A stretch of 64,000 nucleotides of DNA from CBDDKW01 sp965230425 (GTDB lineage Bacteria > Pseudomonadota > Gammaproteobacteria > UBA1113). Both the position numbers and the translations under genes were made by a program. The stretch is from positions 74,346 through 138,345 of the forward strand of contig CBDDKW010000018.1 of NCBI GenBank assembly GCA_965230425.1, read 5' to 3'. Within the stretch, counting starts at the first letter, position 1, and each line of letters starts with the position of its first letter. Below the pieces are notes generated by a model. That model was not told the DNA's origin, made no database searches, and saw only the letters and a program-made list of their open reading frames with translations. Below, one piece after another: positions 29,571 to 38,844 of this stretch.

Positions 29571-30944
29571 ATGAGTGTTAGCATATTTGAACTTTTTTCC
29601 ATCGGCATCGGCCCATCCAGCTCACATACCGTCGGCCCAATGACAGCAGCAGCTAATTTTACTCAACAGCTTGTTGATGCTGATAATCTAGACAAGGTGG
29701 TACAACTGCAAGTTGATTTATACGGTTCCCTCGCGCTCACCGGTAAAGGTCATAGTACTGATACAGCGATTCTCATGGGCTTAGAGGCAGAGCGACCACA
29801 CCGCGTCGATCCTAGCTCCATCCAACCTCGCTGCCAGCAAATTCATCAAACCAAGCAATTAACATTCGCTGGGCAATGTCTTATCCACTTTGATCCAGAA
29901 ACTGATTTAGTTTTTCATCAGCAAGAGTTTTTACCACGCCATGCCAATGGCATGAAGTTTTCGGCAAAAGATGCTAATGATGATCTACTGTTACAAAAAA
30001 CTTATTATTCCATTGGCGGTGGCTTTGTCATTGACGATGAAAACTTTGATCAGGATATGGATGATGGCGCAACTGTCGCATTTCCCTTTGCAACCGCAAA
30101 AGAATTAAAAACACTGTGTGAGGAAAATAACTTAACCATTAGCGAACTCATGTTAAAAAATGAATTACACTGGCGTAGCAATACTGAAGTCAAAACAAAA
30201 CTCTTAGAAATTGCCGATACCATGGCAGAATGCATCCAAGCAGGGATCCATCATACCGGCATTCTTCCAGGTGGTTTGAACGTTAAACGCCGCGCTCCTG
30301 ATTTATATAAAAAACTCCAAGAAAAAGATCAAGGCAAAGAAAAATCCGAAGCTGATATGTTTAACTGGCTCAACCTATGTGCCCTTGCCGTTAATGAAGA
30401 GAATGCTGCAGGTGGACGTATTGTCACGGCACCCACTAATGGCGCTGCAGGCATTATTCCGGCGGTATTAGCCTACTATAAAAATTTCTGCACAGAAGTG
30501 TCTGAAGCAGGCATTATTGAATACTTACTCACTGCGGGTGCCATTGCCATACTTTATAAAAAAGGCGCCTCTATTTCAGCCGCAGAAGTAGGCTGTCAAG
30601 GTGAAGTGGGTGTAGCCTGTTCCATGGCCGCCGGTGCCTTAGCCGCAGTACTAGGTGGTAGTTTACAACAAATTTTAAATGCAGCAGAAATTGGTATGGA
30701 ACACAACTTAGGTCTCACCTGTGATCCTATTAAAGGCTTAGTACAAATCCCCTGTATTGAACGCAATACCATGGGTACTGTGCAAGCCATTAATGCCGCC
30801 AAACTCGCCTTAATGGAAAATCATGAAACCAAAGTATCCCTAGATGATGTCATTGCTACCATGCTGCAAACAGGACGCGATATGCAAAATAAATACAAAG
30901 AAACCTCCCAAGGTGGCTTAGCGGTGAATACACCTGAATGTTAG
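29571..30944 (+). CDS. sdaA: L-serine ammonia-lyase, iron-sulfur type
   Basis: Single-chain 4Fe-4S serine dehydratase converting L-serine to pyruvate and ammonia. The start at 29571 (MSVSIFELFSIGIGPSSSHT) is set by a GAGG 9 bases before it. The N-terminal GPSSSHTVGPMTAA and C-terminal GCQGEVGVACSMAAGA, then LTCDPIKGLVQIPCIERN, carry the Cys cluster ligands and serine-binding loops. At 457 aa it is the standard length. Serine is a preferred carbon source for Legionella-type bacteria. Confidence 0.96.
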   Translation: MSVSIFELFSIGIGPSSSHTVGPMTAAANFTQQLVDADNLDKVVQLQVDLYGSLALTGKGHSTDTAILMGLEAERPHRVDPSSIQPRCQQIHQTKQLTFAGQCLIHFDPETDLVFHQQEFLPRHANGMKFSAKDANDDLLLQKTYYSIGGGFVIDDENFDQDMDDGATVAFPFATAKELKTLCEENNLTISELMLKNELHWRSNTEVKTKLLEIADTMAECIQAGIHHTGILPGGLNVKRRAPDLYKKLQEKDQGKEKSEADMFNWLNLCALAVNEENAAGGRIVTAPTNGAAGIIPAVLAYYKNFCTEVSEAGIIEYLLTAGAIAILYKKGASISAAEVGCQGEVGVACSMAAGALAAVLGGSLQQILNAAEIGMEHNLGLTCDPIKGLVQIPCIERNTMGTVQAINAAKLALMENHETKVSLDDVIATMLQTGRDMQNKYKETSQGGLAVNTPEC

Positions 30945-30970
30945 TTTGCACAACAGGAAATACCTTTTTT

Positions 30971-31050
30971 CAACAACTCAGATGCAAGCGACCGAGATTG
31001 CTTTGCTTATATGATTTCACCTGCGCGGACAACCCGAGCTAACGGCAACC
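30971..31050 (-). repeat. Dispersed structured repeat, copy C (in 407-bp gap)
   Basis: On the minus strand this matches the second half of the 44.6-kb copy almost base for base: CCGCGCAGGTGAAATCATA, then CAATCTCGGTCGCTTGC, then GAGTTGTT. The first CTCCCCC hairpin module is absent. It lies in the non-coding gap 30945-31351 between sdaA and the HNH gene; elsewhere in that gap I see nothing else. Confidence 0.6.
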
Positions 31051-31351
31051 GACAAAGAATCAAGTTAAGTAATTGTTAATTCAGATTTGCAGCAAATGCT
31101 ACTGTATCAATTGCATGTACCAAGATCACCGTAACTGGCATTTTTTACTTACCCCATCTATTATTAGAACAAGCACGGAGCAACTTCGCTTGCACTGTAG
31201 GGTTCGAGAACCAACTACTCACTTAATCTGCAACTATCTCTGCAAGTTTACCTTAAGGGAATAAACTCATCTTCCAACCACAGAATCTAACTGGCAATGC
31301 AGCGTTGTATTTAGCTGTTTGATGACAAGTAATCTGAATAAGGGTTAGCTG

Positions 31352-32779
31352 GTGGATGGGGCAAAAGATAGCAAACAAACGACATCGGCACCAAAAACGT
31401 CGATAACAAGTAACGCGCAGATGATAGCTGAGGCGCTGGCTATTACCATTCAAGAAGAGTTAACGGCTTTTCCTCTGGATATGCGCCCACAGGATAAAAA
31501 TCACTTTGTTAATATACTCGAAGATGAAGTTCCCTTACGCAGCCAATTGCAATTCCAAACTCATGCCGGCACTAGTAGCGCTAAAGTATTGTTGAGTGAA
31601 CCATTAAACCCCGAGGAAGATGAGGAAGGCTGTCCATTGTTCTGCATGGTACATAATGATTTTGTCTTGCATAAAGGCATGGATGTAGATCATGCCCAGC
31701 CCTATAAAACGATTCGTGAACGTCAAATTGCACTGCTGAATTATTTAAATGATCAGAATAATCAAACAATTACTGATATATTACTACAGCAGCCCAATAT
31801 GAATGATTTCTTTCGACGCGATTTGAATAGTCAGACGATTAAAGCTACCCGTTATTTTTACCGTTTATGCTACAATGAGGTAGATAATTTATGGCTTTTG
31901 TGTCATGCTTGCAACCTGGAAAAAAGTGATAAAGAGCCTTTAAAGTGGTTTGAAAACATCAGCCACTTTGGCACTACGTTTCTCCATGATGTAGCTACAC
32001 TAGGCGATTTACAAGCAGGTATTCTGTTAGATAAACTTACTTTTATTAATGCAAACGATATAAAAATAAAGATTGGCTCGCGGGCTATTAGCATCACAAA
32101 TGATTCGAGAAAAAAACAAGGCTTAGGCAAGTTTGCACGAGATTGGTATTTTGAAAAATACCATCTAATGTTCACTGTACACTGCGAATATTACACGGAA
32201 AATTATGCAGATATAAAAGAAAAATTAACTGAAATCAGGGAGCTAGTTTTAGAAAAGCATATGGAAGATGCAACCAGGAAATTAAAAACCTTGAAGCAGG
32301 CAATAGATGCATCTAAAGCAAGTTTTAGCGGCACTTATGCCGCCGAAAAGTCAAAGCAAGGGAGCAGCGACAGTGGTAGTGATTCGCCCGGGGAAAAAGA
32401 AACAAGATTTCAAGAACATAAGGAAGCCGCAGAAAAAATAGCGACTAACATGCATCATATAAAAAAAATAAAAAAAACCATCAAAAGTCATTTATCACCA
32501 GAAGTTGCTGAAGAGTGCGCTCGACATTTAAGAGAAACTCACAAAAATGTTACTATAACCCGAGATATATGGAAAAATATACAAAATAGTCTAGAAAATC
32601 GTCTAGCTAAATCTGAAATTAACAATATCGACACAGCAACATTAAAACTTTGGTTAGATGAACTATACCAGAAATATAGTACTCATACCTTTTCTGAATC
32701 TGAAAAAAAAGTAATAAAAGCAAAGAAAGTGATACTGAAGAGGAACGTGATTCAGTTGAGCAGGCAGAAAAACGGATAA
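31352..32779 (+). CDS. HNH-nuclease-like protein, 475 aa, with slippery A8 near 3' end
   Basis: Residues 94-192 carry an HNH pattern: CPLFC, then MDVDHAQPY with the His of the first strand (H114), then EVDNLWLLCHACNLEKS, which gives the Asn (179), the zinc C-x2-C (184/187) and the N-x2-K ending. This predicts a metal-dependent DNA nuclease, though no partner domain is recognised. Residues 280-475 are charged and helical with a Ser/Asp-rich patch (SDSGSDSPGEKE). GTG at 31352 follows AGGG at a good distance. At 32703-32710 an A8 run reads A-AAA-AAA; a -1 slip there yields a different 30-residue tail, acidic then basic (ending KRIKRGPSM), finishing at 32799. It could be an effector or a defence nuclease. 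Confidence 0.62.
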   Translation: MDGAKDSKQTTSAPKTSITSNAQMIAEALAITIQEELTAFPLDMRPQDKNHFVNILEDEVPLRSQLQFQTHAGTSSAKVLLSEPLNPEEDEEGCPLFCMVHNDFVLHKGMDVDHAQPYKTIRERQIALLNYLNDQNNQTITDILLQQPNMNDFFRRDLNSQTIKATRYFYRLCYNEVDNLWLLCHACNLEKSDKEPLKWFENISHFGTTFLHDVATLGDLQAGILLDKLTFINANDIKIKIGSRAISITNDSRKKQGLGKFARDWYFEKYHLMFTVHCEYYTENYADIKEKLTEIRELVLEKHMEDATRKLKTLKQAIDASKASFSGTYAAEKSKQGSSDSGSDSPGEKETRFQEHKEAAEKIATNMHHIKKIKKTIKSHLSPEVAEECARHLRETHKNVTITRDIWKNIQNSLENRLAKSEINNIDTATLKLWLDELYQKYSTHTFSESEKKVIKAKKVILKRNVIQLSRQKNG

Positions 32780-32910
32780 AACGTGGGCCTAGCATGTAAA
32801 TAGCGGGTGTCAATAACTTTCTTACTACTGATTAAATACACAAATCTATAGTGATATAAACAAACTCTACAATGTAAAATACTATCACTACAGGACAGAG
32901 ACTAAATGAT

Positions 32911-33780
32911 ATGCGCGATAAAGACCTAAGAAAAAAATCAATAAAACACAAGATTAAAGAAATTCTTATAAATAAAGAGCTAGAAAGGCGTGCATCTGAA
33001 ATAGCACATAATTTCGCCGACAAAGAACAGGCTGAACGCCGCGAAGAAAATCCTAATCTTATGCCTAGGGAAAAATATGACGCATACCAAGAGGATTATA
33101 AACTAGCATATGACTGCGCCCTATCCCGTTTACGCCATGAAAGAAAAATTGCCCCTATCATAGACATTATCCATAGAATTTTAACCAGCCGCTGCAATAA
33201 TAAAGAGCTCGCAGAATCACTCATCGATGCCGGTGGACTCTGGAATTTTAATTTCGACATTCTCAATTATCTTCAAGCTGCTCTCATCAAAGCTCCTCAC
33301 GTAGGCTGTCAAGGTGAAGATATAAAAAAACAATGGCTGGCATTTATTAAACAACATATACGCACACCTGCAGAAATAGAAGCTCAAATACGCGAAACTC
33401 AAACCCGCATTGCAGCAGCTCAAACTAAAATTGCAACGCTAGTGGAGGAAAATGCTGAGCTAAAAGCACTGATAGCGCAGCAAAGACCTAGTGAAAAAGA
33501 AGAGTCTTCAGAACTAAGCAGTGATTCCCCTGCTCGCCCCCCTAACACGTCGCCAAAATGGGCTGCCTGTGATCCGAAGCGAGCCAGTCTTGATGAGACT
33601 GAAGGGTCTAGCTCACCTTCTGGGCAGCAGCACAGGAAACCAAGAAGTAAACGCCTACGTCCTGGTTCAGAGGCAGAGACAAATGGCCATACAGGTAGAC
33701 AGGCTCATTCAACATCAGATTCAGTACAGTCGCAGCCGGCAGTTGGGACTACTCCACCTAATAAACGCCCCAAATGCTAA
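32911..33780 (+). CDS. Coiled-coil protein with basic NLS-like C-terminus, 289 aa
   Basis: I do not recognise this protein. Residues 1-90 are highly charged and helical. Residues 153-193 form a clear coiled coil (EIEAQIRETQTRIAAAQTKI). Residues 195-289 are disordered and Ser/Pro-rich with two basic clusters, RKPRSKRLRP (242-251) and NKRPKC at the very end, which resemble eukaryotic nuclear localisation signals. There is no signal peptide. The tail style (SSDSPARPP) echoes SDSPGE of the HNH protein just upstream, so the two may act together. A hairpin at 33781-33810 follows the stop. An effector role is inference. Confidence 0.62.
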   Translation: MRDKDLRKKSIKHKIKEILINKELERRASEIAHNFADKEQAERREENPNLMPREKYDAYQEDYKLAYDCALSRLRHERKIAPIIDIIHRILTSRCNNKELAESLIDAGGLWNFNFDILNYLQAALIKAPHVGCQGEDIKKQWLAFIKQHIRTPAEIEAQIRETQTRIAAAQTKIATLVEENAELKALIAQQRPSEKEESSELSSDSPARPPNTSPKWAACDPKRASLDETEGSSSPSGQQHRKPRSKRLRPGSEAETNGHTGRQAHSTSDSVQSQPAVGTTPPNKRPKC

Positions 33781-33833
33781 GTTAAGCCCGACAAATGTCG
33801 AAGTCTTAACTTCATTTATAAAAAACACTAATT

Positions 33834-33866
33834 GATATTGATTCTCATTTAGGAATGGATTAGAAT
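33834..33866 (+). promoter_or_regulatory. Fur-box promoter of the iron uptake operon
   Basis: TTGATT (33838-33843) and TAGAAT (33861-33866) are spaced 17 bp. A 19-bp Fur-like site at 33834-33852 (GATATTGATTCTCATTTAG) covers the -35 element and matches 13 of 19 consensus positions. Iron-loaded Fur bound there would block the polymerase, as expected for the FTR1/P19 genes that follow. Confidence 0.65.
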
Positions 33867-33897
33867 CCCACCAATTCTTAGCAGTGGATAACTAGAG

Positions 33898-34329
33898 ATG
33901 AAGTTCATCATTAGCATTCTTGTGAGTATATTGTTCACTTTTAGCGCATATTCAGCACCAAGCTCTGATCACGATCAGGATATTTGGGGACCCATGGCAA
34001 AAGAAGTGTGTCAACGTATTGAAGCTGCGGTGAAACTCTATCACAATGGCAAAGTGAAAGAAGCGCATCTAGCCTCCACCATGGCATATTTCAAATGTTA
34101 TGATGCCAACATGGAACCTGCCGTTCGTGTAAATCAAGGTGGACCCCATGTGTTTGCAATCGAGGGCCAGTTCCACCAGCTAACCAAGGCGATGGTGGTT
34201 AACCCTACGCCGGCGCAAACTCAGCAAGTGGATGAGATAGCTAGCTCTCTGTGCAAAGCCATAGCTGCTGATGCTCAAGCGCTGAATAAAGATAACGTAC
34301 AACGTCAACTATTTAAGGTGGAACAATAA
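33898..34329 (+). CDS. Small periplasmic protein of the FTR1 iron operon, 143 aa
   Basis: A signal peptide (FIISILVSILFTFSAYSAP) precedes about 120 residues with conserved-looking DIWGPMAKEVCQRIEAAVKLYHNGKVKEAHLASTM cut into two helices, and two Cys (38, 67-type positions). This resembles the extracytoplasmic segment that in other bacteria is fused to the N-terminus of the FTR1 permease; here it is a separate gene. Its stop overlaps the permease start by one base (TAATG). It probably helps deliver iron to the permease. The transcript starts at the Fur-box promoter. Confidence 0.75.
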   Translation: MKFIISILVSILFTFSAYSAPSSDHDQDIWGPMAKEVCQRIEAAVKLYHNGKVKEAHLASTMAYFKCYDANMEPAVRVNQGGPHVFAIEGQFHQLTKAMVVNPTPAQTQQVDEIASSLCKAIAADAQALNKDNVQRQLFKVEQ

Positions 34330-35555
34330 TGGACATAGTCAGAAACGTTCTTTGTACCTTGGCACTGCTTCTTGTCAGTCATAGCGCATTAGCTGCTAAT
34401 CCCAATACGGACAACATCAATAATTCCGCTAATTTTGAGCAGGTCGTTACGCAAATCAAAGCGACCGGCGATAAACTCATCGCGGATTATGATCCAAGTA
34501 ATGGTATGGCCACCATGGATGGCTTTTCTAGCCTCTACTTCGAACAATATGAAGGTAGCGGCATGGAATTGGCCGTCACTGCTATGTCACCTACCATGAA
34601 CCGTAAAACTGAATCGTTATTTACTCAGCTTATTGGCTTTAGCAGTGAAGGCGCCGCTAAATCCCAATTGGAAAAAACCTGGCATATCTTAAAAATACGC
34701 TTAAATGGTGATTTAAACTTATTAATCACCCATCATGCCAGCACCTTTGGCCAAGTCTTATTACAATCCTTTATTATCTTAGTACGTGAAGGCTTTGAAG
34801 CTCTACTCATCGTGACCGCACTTTTAACTTATCTACGTCGCTCGGGCCATGGTAATAAAACATATGCTATCTATTATGGTGTTGGGGCTGCTTTAATTGC
34901 TAGTTTCATTACCGCTTATTTATTTAATCGGATTTTTCATATCGCCGGTGCCAACCGTGAGGCACTTGAGGGGATCACCATGCTGATTGCCGCAGGTGTT
35001 TTATTCTACGTTAGTTATTGGCTCTTTGCTAAACGTGAATCTGATCGTTGGCAAACTTACATCAGACATAAAATGACAAAAGCTATCACCACCGGCAGTT
35101 TATTCGCCCTCGGTTTAGCGGCATTCCTTGCGGTATACCGTGAAGGTGCAGAGACTATCTTGTTTTATCAAGCTTTAGCGATTGGTAATAGCGCCCATAT
35201 TATGGCGATTTTCTCAGGGATATTCTGTGCTTGCCTAGCATTAGTCTTAATTTACTTTGCCATGCGCAGTGCCACAGTGAAAATTCCCTATCGCTTCTTC
35301 TTTGGCGCTACGGCTATTTTCCTTTATTACATGGCTTTTTATTTTATCGGCGGCGGTATGCTGGAGTTACAAGAAGCAGGTTGGATCAGTATTACTCCGA
35401 TCACATGGTTACCGCAAATTGGTTGGTTAGGTATTTACCCCACCTGGCAAAGCTTAGGTACGCAATTACTATTCTTGGTGCCGACGCTAGCAGGTGTACT
35501 GTGGTGGCGTAAACAGCAGGCAAAAGCTAGATTGAATGCACAAACAGCGGCGTAA
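34329..35555 (+). CDS. FTR1-family iron permease
   Basis: 408 aa. A signal peptide (LALLLVSHSALAA) and a periplasmic helical region of about 115 residues come before seven membrane helices. The two iron-binding REGxE motifs are present: REGFE at 153-157 in the first helix, and REGAE in YREGAETILFY about 120 residues later. These Glu residues carry iron across the inner membrane in EfeU/FetM/FTR1 transporters. It overlaps the preceding gene by one base; the next gene is 160 bases away but collinear. Confidence 0.93.
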   Translation: MDIVRNVLCTLALLLVSHSALAANPNTDNINNSANFEQVVTQIKATGDKLIADYDPSNGMATMDGFSSLYFEQYEGSGMELAVTAMSPTMNRKTESLFTQLIGFSSEGAAKSQLEKTWHILKIRLNGDLNLLITHHASTFGQVLLQSFIILVREGFEALLIVTALLTYLRRSGHGNKTYAIYYGVGAALIASFITAYLFNRIFHIAGANREALEGITMLIAAGVLFYVSYWLFAKRESDRWQTYIRHKMTKAITTGSLFALGLAAFLAVYREGAETILFYQALAIGNSAHIMAIFSGIFCACLALVLIYFAMRSATVKIPYRFFFGATAIFLYYMAFYFIGGGMLELQEAGWISITPITWLPQIGWLGIYPTWQSLGTQLLFLVPTLAGVLWWRKQQAKARLNAQTAA

Positions 35556-35715
35556 ATATATATCATCCGCACATGGGGATAACGTCATATTAAGACGACA
35601 CGGTAACTTCTGTGGCACCAACCGGACACTAGCATAGATACTATGGGTGTGTATTACGTGGAATACAATTTTGGCAGTATCGTCTGAATTGTGAAGAGCA
35701 AAATTGGAAACATCA

Positions 35716-37206
35716 ATGACAACAACAGCGCAACGTAAACTGCGAGAAATACCAGTGCGCACAGAAGTGAACCCTGAATTCACACAAACCCGACCACGCT
35801 GGTTACTACAGCTTGAGAATTTAAGCTATAAACATCGTAATAAATTAGTCTTTATTCATGTGAGCATGTTCCTATTCTTCTTAGCACTGATTGTAATCCC
35901 CCTATTCTTACCAGAGCCAACAGAGCAAGCTAGCACCTTTAACAACTTTACCTTATTTGCACAATTTCTATTTTGGGGTATTTGGTTTCCGCTGGTCTTT
36001 GCCTCTGTCATATTTACCGGTCGCAGTTGGTGTGGCGTCCTCTGCCCCATGGGTGCGGCATCAGAATGGACTAACAAGATCGGTTTTAAATTAAAAATCC
36101 CCGCTTGGCTACGCTGGGAAGGTACACCGATTTTAAGTTTTTTATTATTGACCATATTAGGACAAACTGTTGATGTGCGTGATGAGGCAAGTGCTATTGC
36201 TCAAGTGTTTGGTGGTACCTTAGTACTCGCGTTATTGATTGGGTTATTCTTTGGTAAAAAGAAACGGGCCTGGTGCCGCCATGCCTGCCCTATTGGTTTA
36301 TTACTCGGTGTATTTTCACGTATCGGCGCAGTACAATTCGCGCCTAAGTTACGTCGCCCTGGCAGTAAAGATGCTTACGCAGAAAAAGGCATTTGTCCTA
36401 CCATGGTATCGATTCCGCAGAAACAAGAGTCTCGACACTGTATTCAATGCTTTCGCTGTGTAAAACCTAGCTCTCCAGGTGGGTTGTTTGTGCGCTTACG
36501 TAAACCTGGCGATGAAATTATTCGTATCCGCGAACATAATCCAAATGCTGCAGAAGTTTGGTTTATCTTTATTGCCACAGGTATTGCATTGGGTGGCTTT
36601 CTTTGGTTAATTTTACCCAGCTATCAAACTTTACGCCAAAGCATTGGGGAATGGTTCATTAACCATGGTTGGTACTGGATTGGTAATACCGGACCTAGTT
36701 GGCTGATGAGCGTTCACCCGGAACAACGCCAAGCCTACAATTGGTTAGATTTCATCACTATCACTAGCTTTATGCTGGGGTGTATGCTGTTGATTACTTT
36801 ACTCTTAGCGGTATGCACAGCTATGAGTAGCTGGTTAGCTGGGCGATTTGGCGCTGATAGAGATTTCAAACAACGTTTTATCGAACTCGGTTATCAATTT
36901 GCACCGGTAGCAATGATTTCCATTATTATCAGTCTCGGTGATAAATTATTTTCTTCACTGTTAGACTTTGGTATGAATAGTATCTTATTAAGCACGATAA
37001 AAGGTTTACTGTTATTGGGTAGCGTCATCTGGAGTATTTGTCTGGGTAGGAAACTCTTGCAGCAACAAAGCTTAGTAGGAAAACATAATTGGTTTGCCTT
37101 GTTACCTGGTATTGCCGGCAGTATTGGCGTCGCTCTCACCTGGTGGCCAGCTATTTTTGGGATCAGTTATTCTGTATTAGAGCATTATCGACATATATCC
37201 CCATAG
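35716..37206 (+). CDS. NapH/YccM-like polyferredoxin membrane protein
   Basis: About 496 aa with six to seven membrane helices and cytoplasmic 4Fe-4S motifs: CGVLCPMGAASEW, CRHACPIGLLLG, and CIQCFRCVKP. These are the marks of the NosR/NapH/CcoG electron-transfer family. In FTR1-P19 operons such proteins probably supply electrons for reducing periplasmic iron before uptake. I start at ATG 35716 (MTTTAQRK) rather than the TTG four codons upstream. It lies between the permease and P19 genes on the same strand. Confidence 0.85.
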   Translation: MTTTAQRKLREIPVRTEVNPEFTQTRPRWLLQLENLSYKHRNKLVFIHVSMFLFFLALIVIPLFLPEPTEQASTFNNFTLFAQFLFWGIWFPLVFASVIFTGRSWCGVLCPMGAASEWTNKIGFKLKIPAWLRWEGTPILSFLLLTILGQTVDVRDEASAIAQVFGGTLVLALLIGLFFGKKKRAWCRHACPIGLLLGVFSRIGAVQFAPKLRRPGSKDAYAEKGICPTMVSIPQKQESRHCIQCFRCVKPSSPGGLFVRLRKPGDEIIRIREHNPNAAEVWFIFIATGIALGGFLWLILPSYQTLRQSIGEWFINHGWYWIGNTGPSWLMSVHPEQRQAYNWLDFITITSFMLGCMLLITLLLAVCTAMSSWLAGRFGADRDFKQRFIELGYQFAPVAMISIIISLGDKLFSSLLDFGMNSILLSTIKGLLLLGSVIWSICLGRKLLQQQSLVGKHNWFALLPGIAGSIGVALTWWPAIFGISYSVLEHYRHISP

Positions 37207-37237
37207 TGTCTCTTAAGATCACGATTTTCTGGAGTTC

Positions 37238-37774
37238 ATGATGAAAAAATTCACTTATTTATTATCAGCCTTATGCACCTTAGGCTTGGTTCACAATGTG
37301 TATGCAGCAGAACAACCCATTGGTGAAGCCCAGCAAATTAATGGTATGGAAGTAGGTGCTGTGTACTTACAAGCGGTGAAAATGCAACCCCAGGTATCTA
37401 TGGCAACTCAAGGGCCTGGTGATATTCACTTAGAGGCGGATATACATGCCCTAAAAAATAACCCTAATGGCTTTGGCGTTGGTGAGTGGATCCCTTATTT
37501 AAATATTAGCTACCATCTTGAAAAAGTTGGCAGTGATTGGCAACAAACAGGCAGCTTGATGCCAATGGTAGCCAGCGATGGTCCACATTATGGTATTAAC
37601 ACCACGCTAGATGGGGCTGGAAAATATAAATTACTCTATCATATCAATCCCCCCTCTTATAATGGCTTTTTTCATCATGTCGACCGTGAAACAGGCGTCG
37701 CAAACTGGTGGAAGCCATTTGATGTAGAGTGGGAATTTGTGTATCTTGGGACTGGTAAGAAAGGTGGCTACTAA
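37238..37774 (+). CDS. P19/Tp34-family periplasmic iron-binding protein
   Basis: 178 aa. A signal peptide ends NVYAAEQP. The immunoglobulin-like fold of P19/FetP/Tp34 is recognisable by NGMEVGAVYLQAVKM, GDIHLEADIHAL (metal-site His and Glu), WIPYLNISYHL, MVASDGPHYG and the closing WWKPFDVEWEFVY. These proteins are dimers that bind copper and iron and feed the FTR1 permease. GGAG precedes ATG-ATG. It is the last gene of the operon. Confidence 0.92.
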   Translation: MMKKFTYLLSALCTLGLVHNVYAAEQPIGEAQQINGMEVGAVYLQAVKMQPQVSMATQGPGDIHLEADIHALKNNPNGFGVGEWIPYLNISYHLEKVGSDWQQTGSLMPMVASDGPHYGINTTLDGAGKYKLLYHINPPSYNGFFHHVDRETGVANWWKPFDVEWEFVYLGTGKKGGY

Positions 37775-37784
37775 AAAAATAGTT

Positions 37785-38345
37785 TTATAGCATCGTCTTT
37801 TCAGTTAACCGCTTATATAATTGCTCACGCTGCTCATAAGTACCACGGTTACGTGCTTCCAGGGCAGCATTGATATTTTCGATACAGATGGCATCCTCTA
37901 ATAAGCTTTCCTGATGGCTTACTTTATTGTACGCAAGAAACCACTGTATAACGGTACTCCAGCGCCATAAGGGTGATTTATTATCGATTTGAAATACAGG
38001 TGCTGGGAAACTACCATCTCCTCTTTGGCCCGCTACCAATAAAGAAATGCTTTGACGAGATAACTGCAATCGCTTCGCAATTTCACTGATATTAACGTAA
38101 GGAGCTGGAGTTACGCTTTCTGCCATGGCATTAATACCCGCTTGTTCAATGGCTTGAATAGCTGAAATCACTGCATTTTCCAGCGTATCCGCTTCTCTAT
38201 CAAAATCTAAATAGACCACTGATTTGTTAAAGTGAACTAAGGCATCATCACAGCCAGCTTGATACAATGCATCTTCCAAACCTGGAGTACTTTCATCCAC
38301 CCCAGACAAAATAATTGAAAAGTGAAATACTTGTTTTGTGTTCAT
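37785..38345 (-). CDS. HTH protein, putative antitoxin of a two-gene module, 186 aa
   Basis: An N-terminal ACT-like half with FHFSIILSG and LEDALYQAGCDDALVHF is followed by a helix-turn-helix segment ISEIAKRLQLSRQSISLLVAGQ near residues 85-107 and a short wing (SPLWRWSTVIQWF). This domain pair is common next to a small HAWGRIYCP-type protein, and here that gene ends 10 bases upstream. The arrangement suggests an antitoxin or autoregulator. I recognise the pairing from memory of similar loci, not from a characterised example. Confidence 0.7.
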   Translation of the reverse strand: MNTKQVFHFSIILSGVDESTPGLEDALYQAGCDDALVHFNKSVVYLDFDREADTLENAVISAIQAIEQAGINAMAESVTPAPYVNISEIAKRLQLSRQSISLLVAGQRGDGSFPAPVFQIDNKSPLWRWSTVIQWFLAYNKVSHQESLLEDAICIENINAALEARNRGTYEQREQLYKRLTEKTML

Positions 38346-38355
38346 TGCATTTCTC

Positions 38356-38586
38356 CTAATGAGCGCATAAATTAACTTTTCGCCTTATCTGCATCACATG
38401 GTATATGACATTCTTCGGCGTCGACCACACTGATAGAGCACACCCTTCTGGTGTCTTCTCTGGGCAGTAAATTCTACCCCACGCATGTGCCGAATTTCCT
38501 GTCTGCTTATATCGCCACCGACATCTCTCTGCATAACGTATTGCAGCTTCAATATCCTTATTAGGATGACGTGGACGTGATGCCAT
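38356..38586 (-). CDS. Small basic protein, putative toxin (HicA-like), 76 aa
   Basis: Start at 38586 (MASRPRHPNKDIEAAIRYAE), set by AAGGGAG upstream. The pattern of an N-terminal helix IEAAIRYAERCRWRYKQTG, then HAWGRIYCP, C-x-VWSTPKN, and a final QIRRKV helix recalls HicA-like small RNA-binding toxins (GxxxHxxx core), but no catalytic residue is proven. It precedes the HTH gene by 10 bases on the same strand, so the order is toxin then antitoxin, as in hicAB. Confidence 0.65.
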   Translation of the reverse strand: MASRPRHPNKDIEAAIRYAERCRWRYKQTGNSAHAWGRIYCPEKTPEGCALSVWSTPKNVIYHVMQIRRKVNLCAH

Positions 38587-38844
38587 AGCTTCTACTCCCT
38601 TAATCGTTGTAAGTATGAACACAATGTTGACATTTGTCAACACTATTTGACGTTAAAGTGAAAAATAAAAATATACTTTACAGCATATATATTGATTATA
38701 CAAATATATAAAATATAAATTAATAAATAAAATACGAGTGATTGCTAGAAATTAAGCCAGCCAGATTGCAAATTATGTTGAATTATATTAAATTACATAA
38801 ATTACCTAAATTTACATAATTCAACGTAATTGGAGTGATACACC

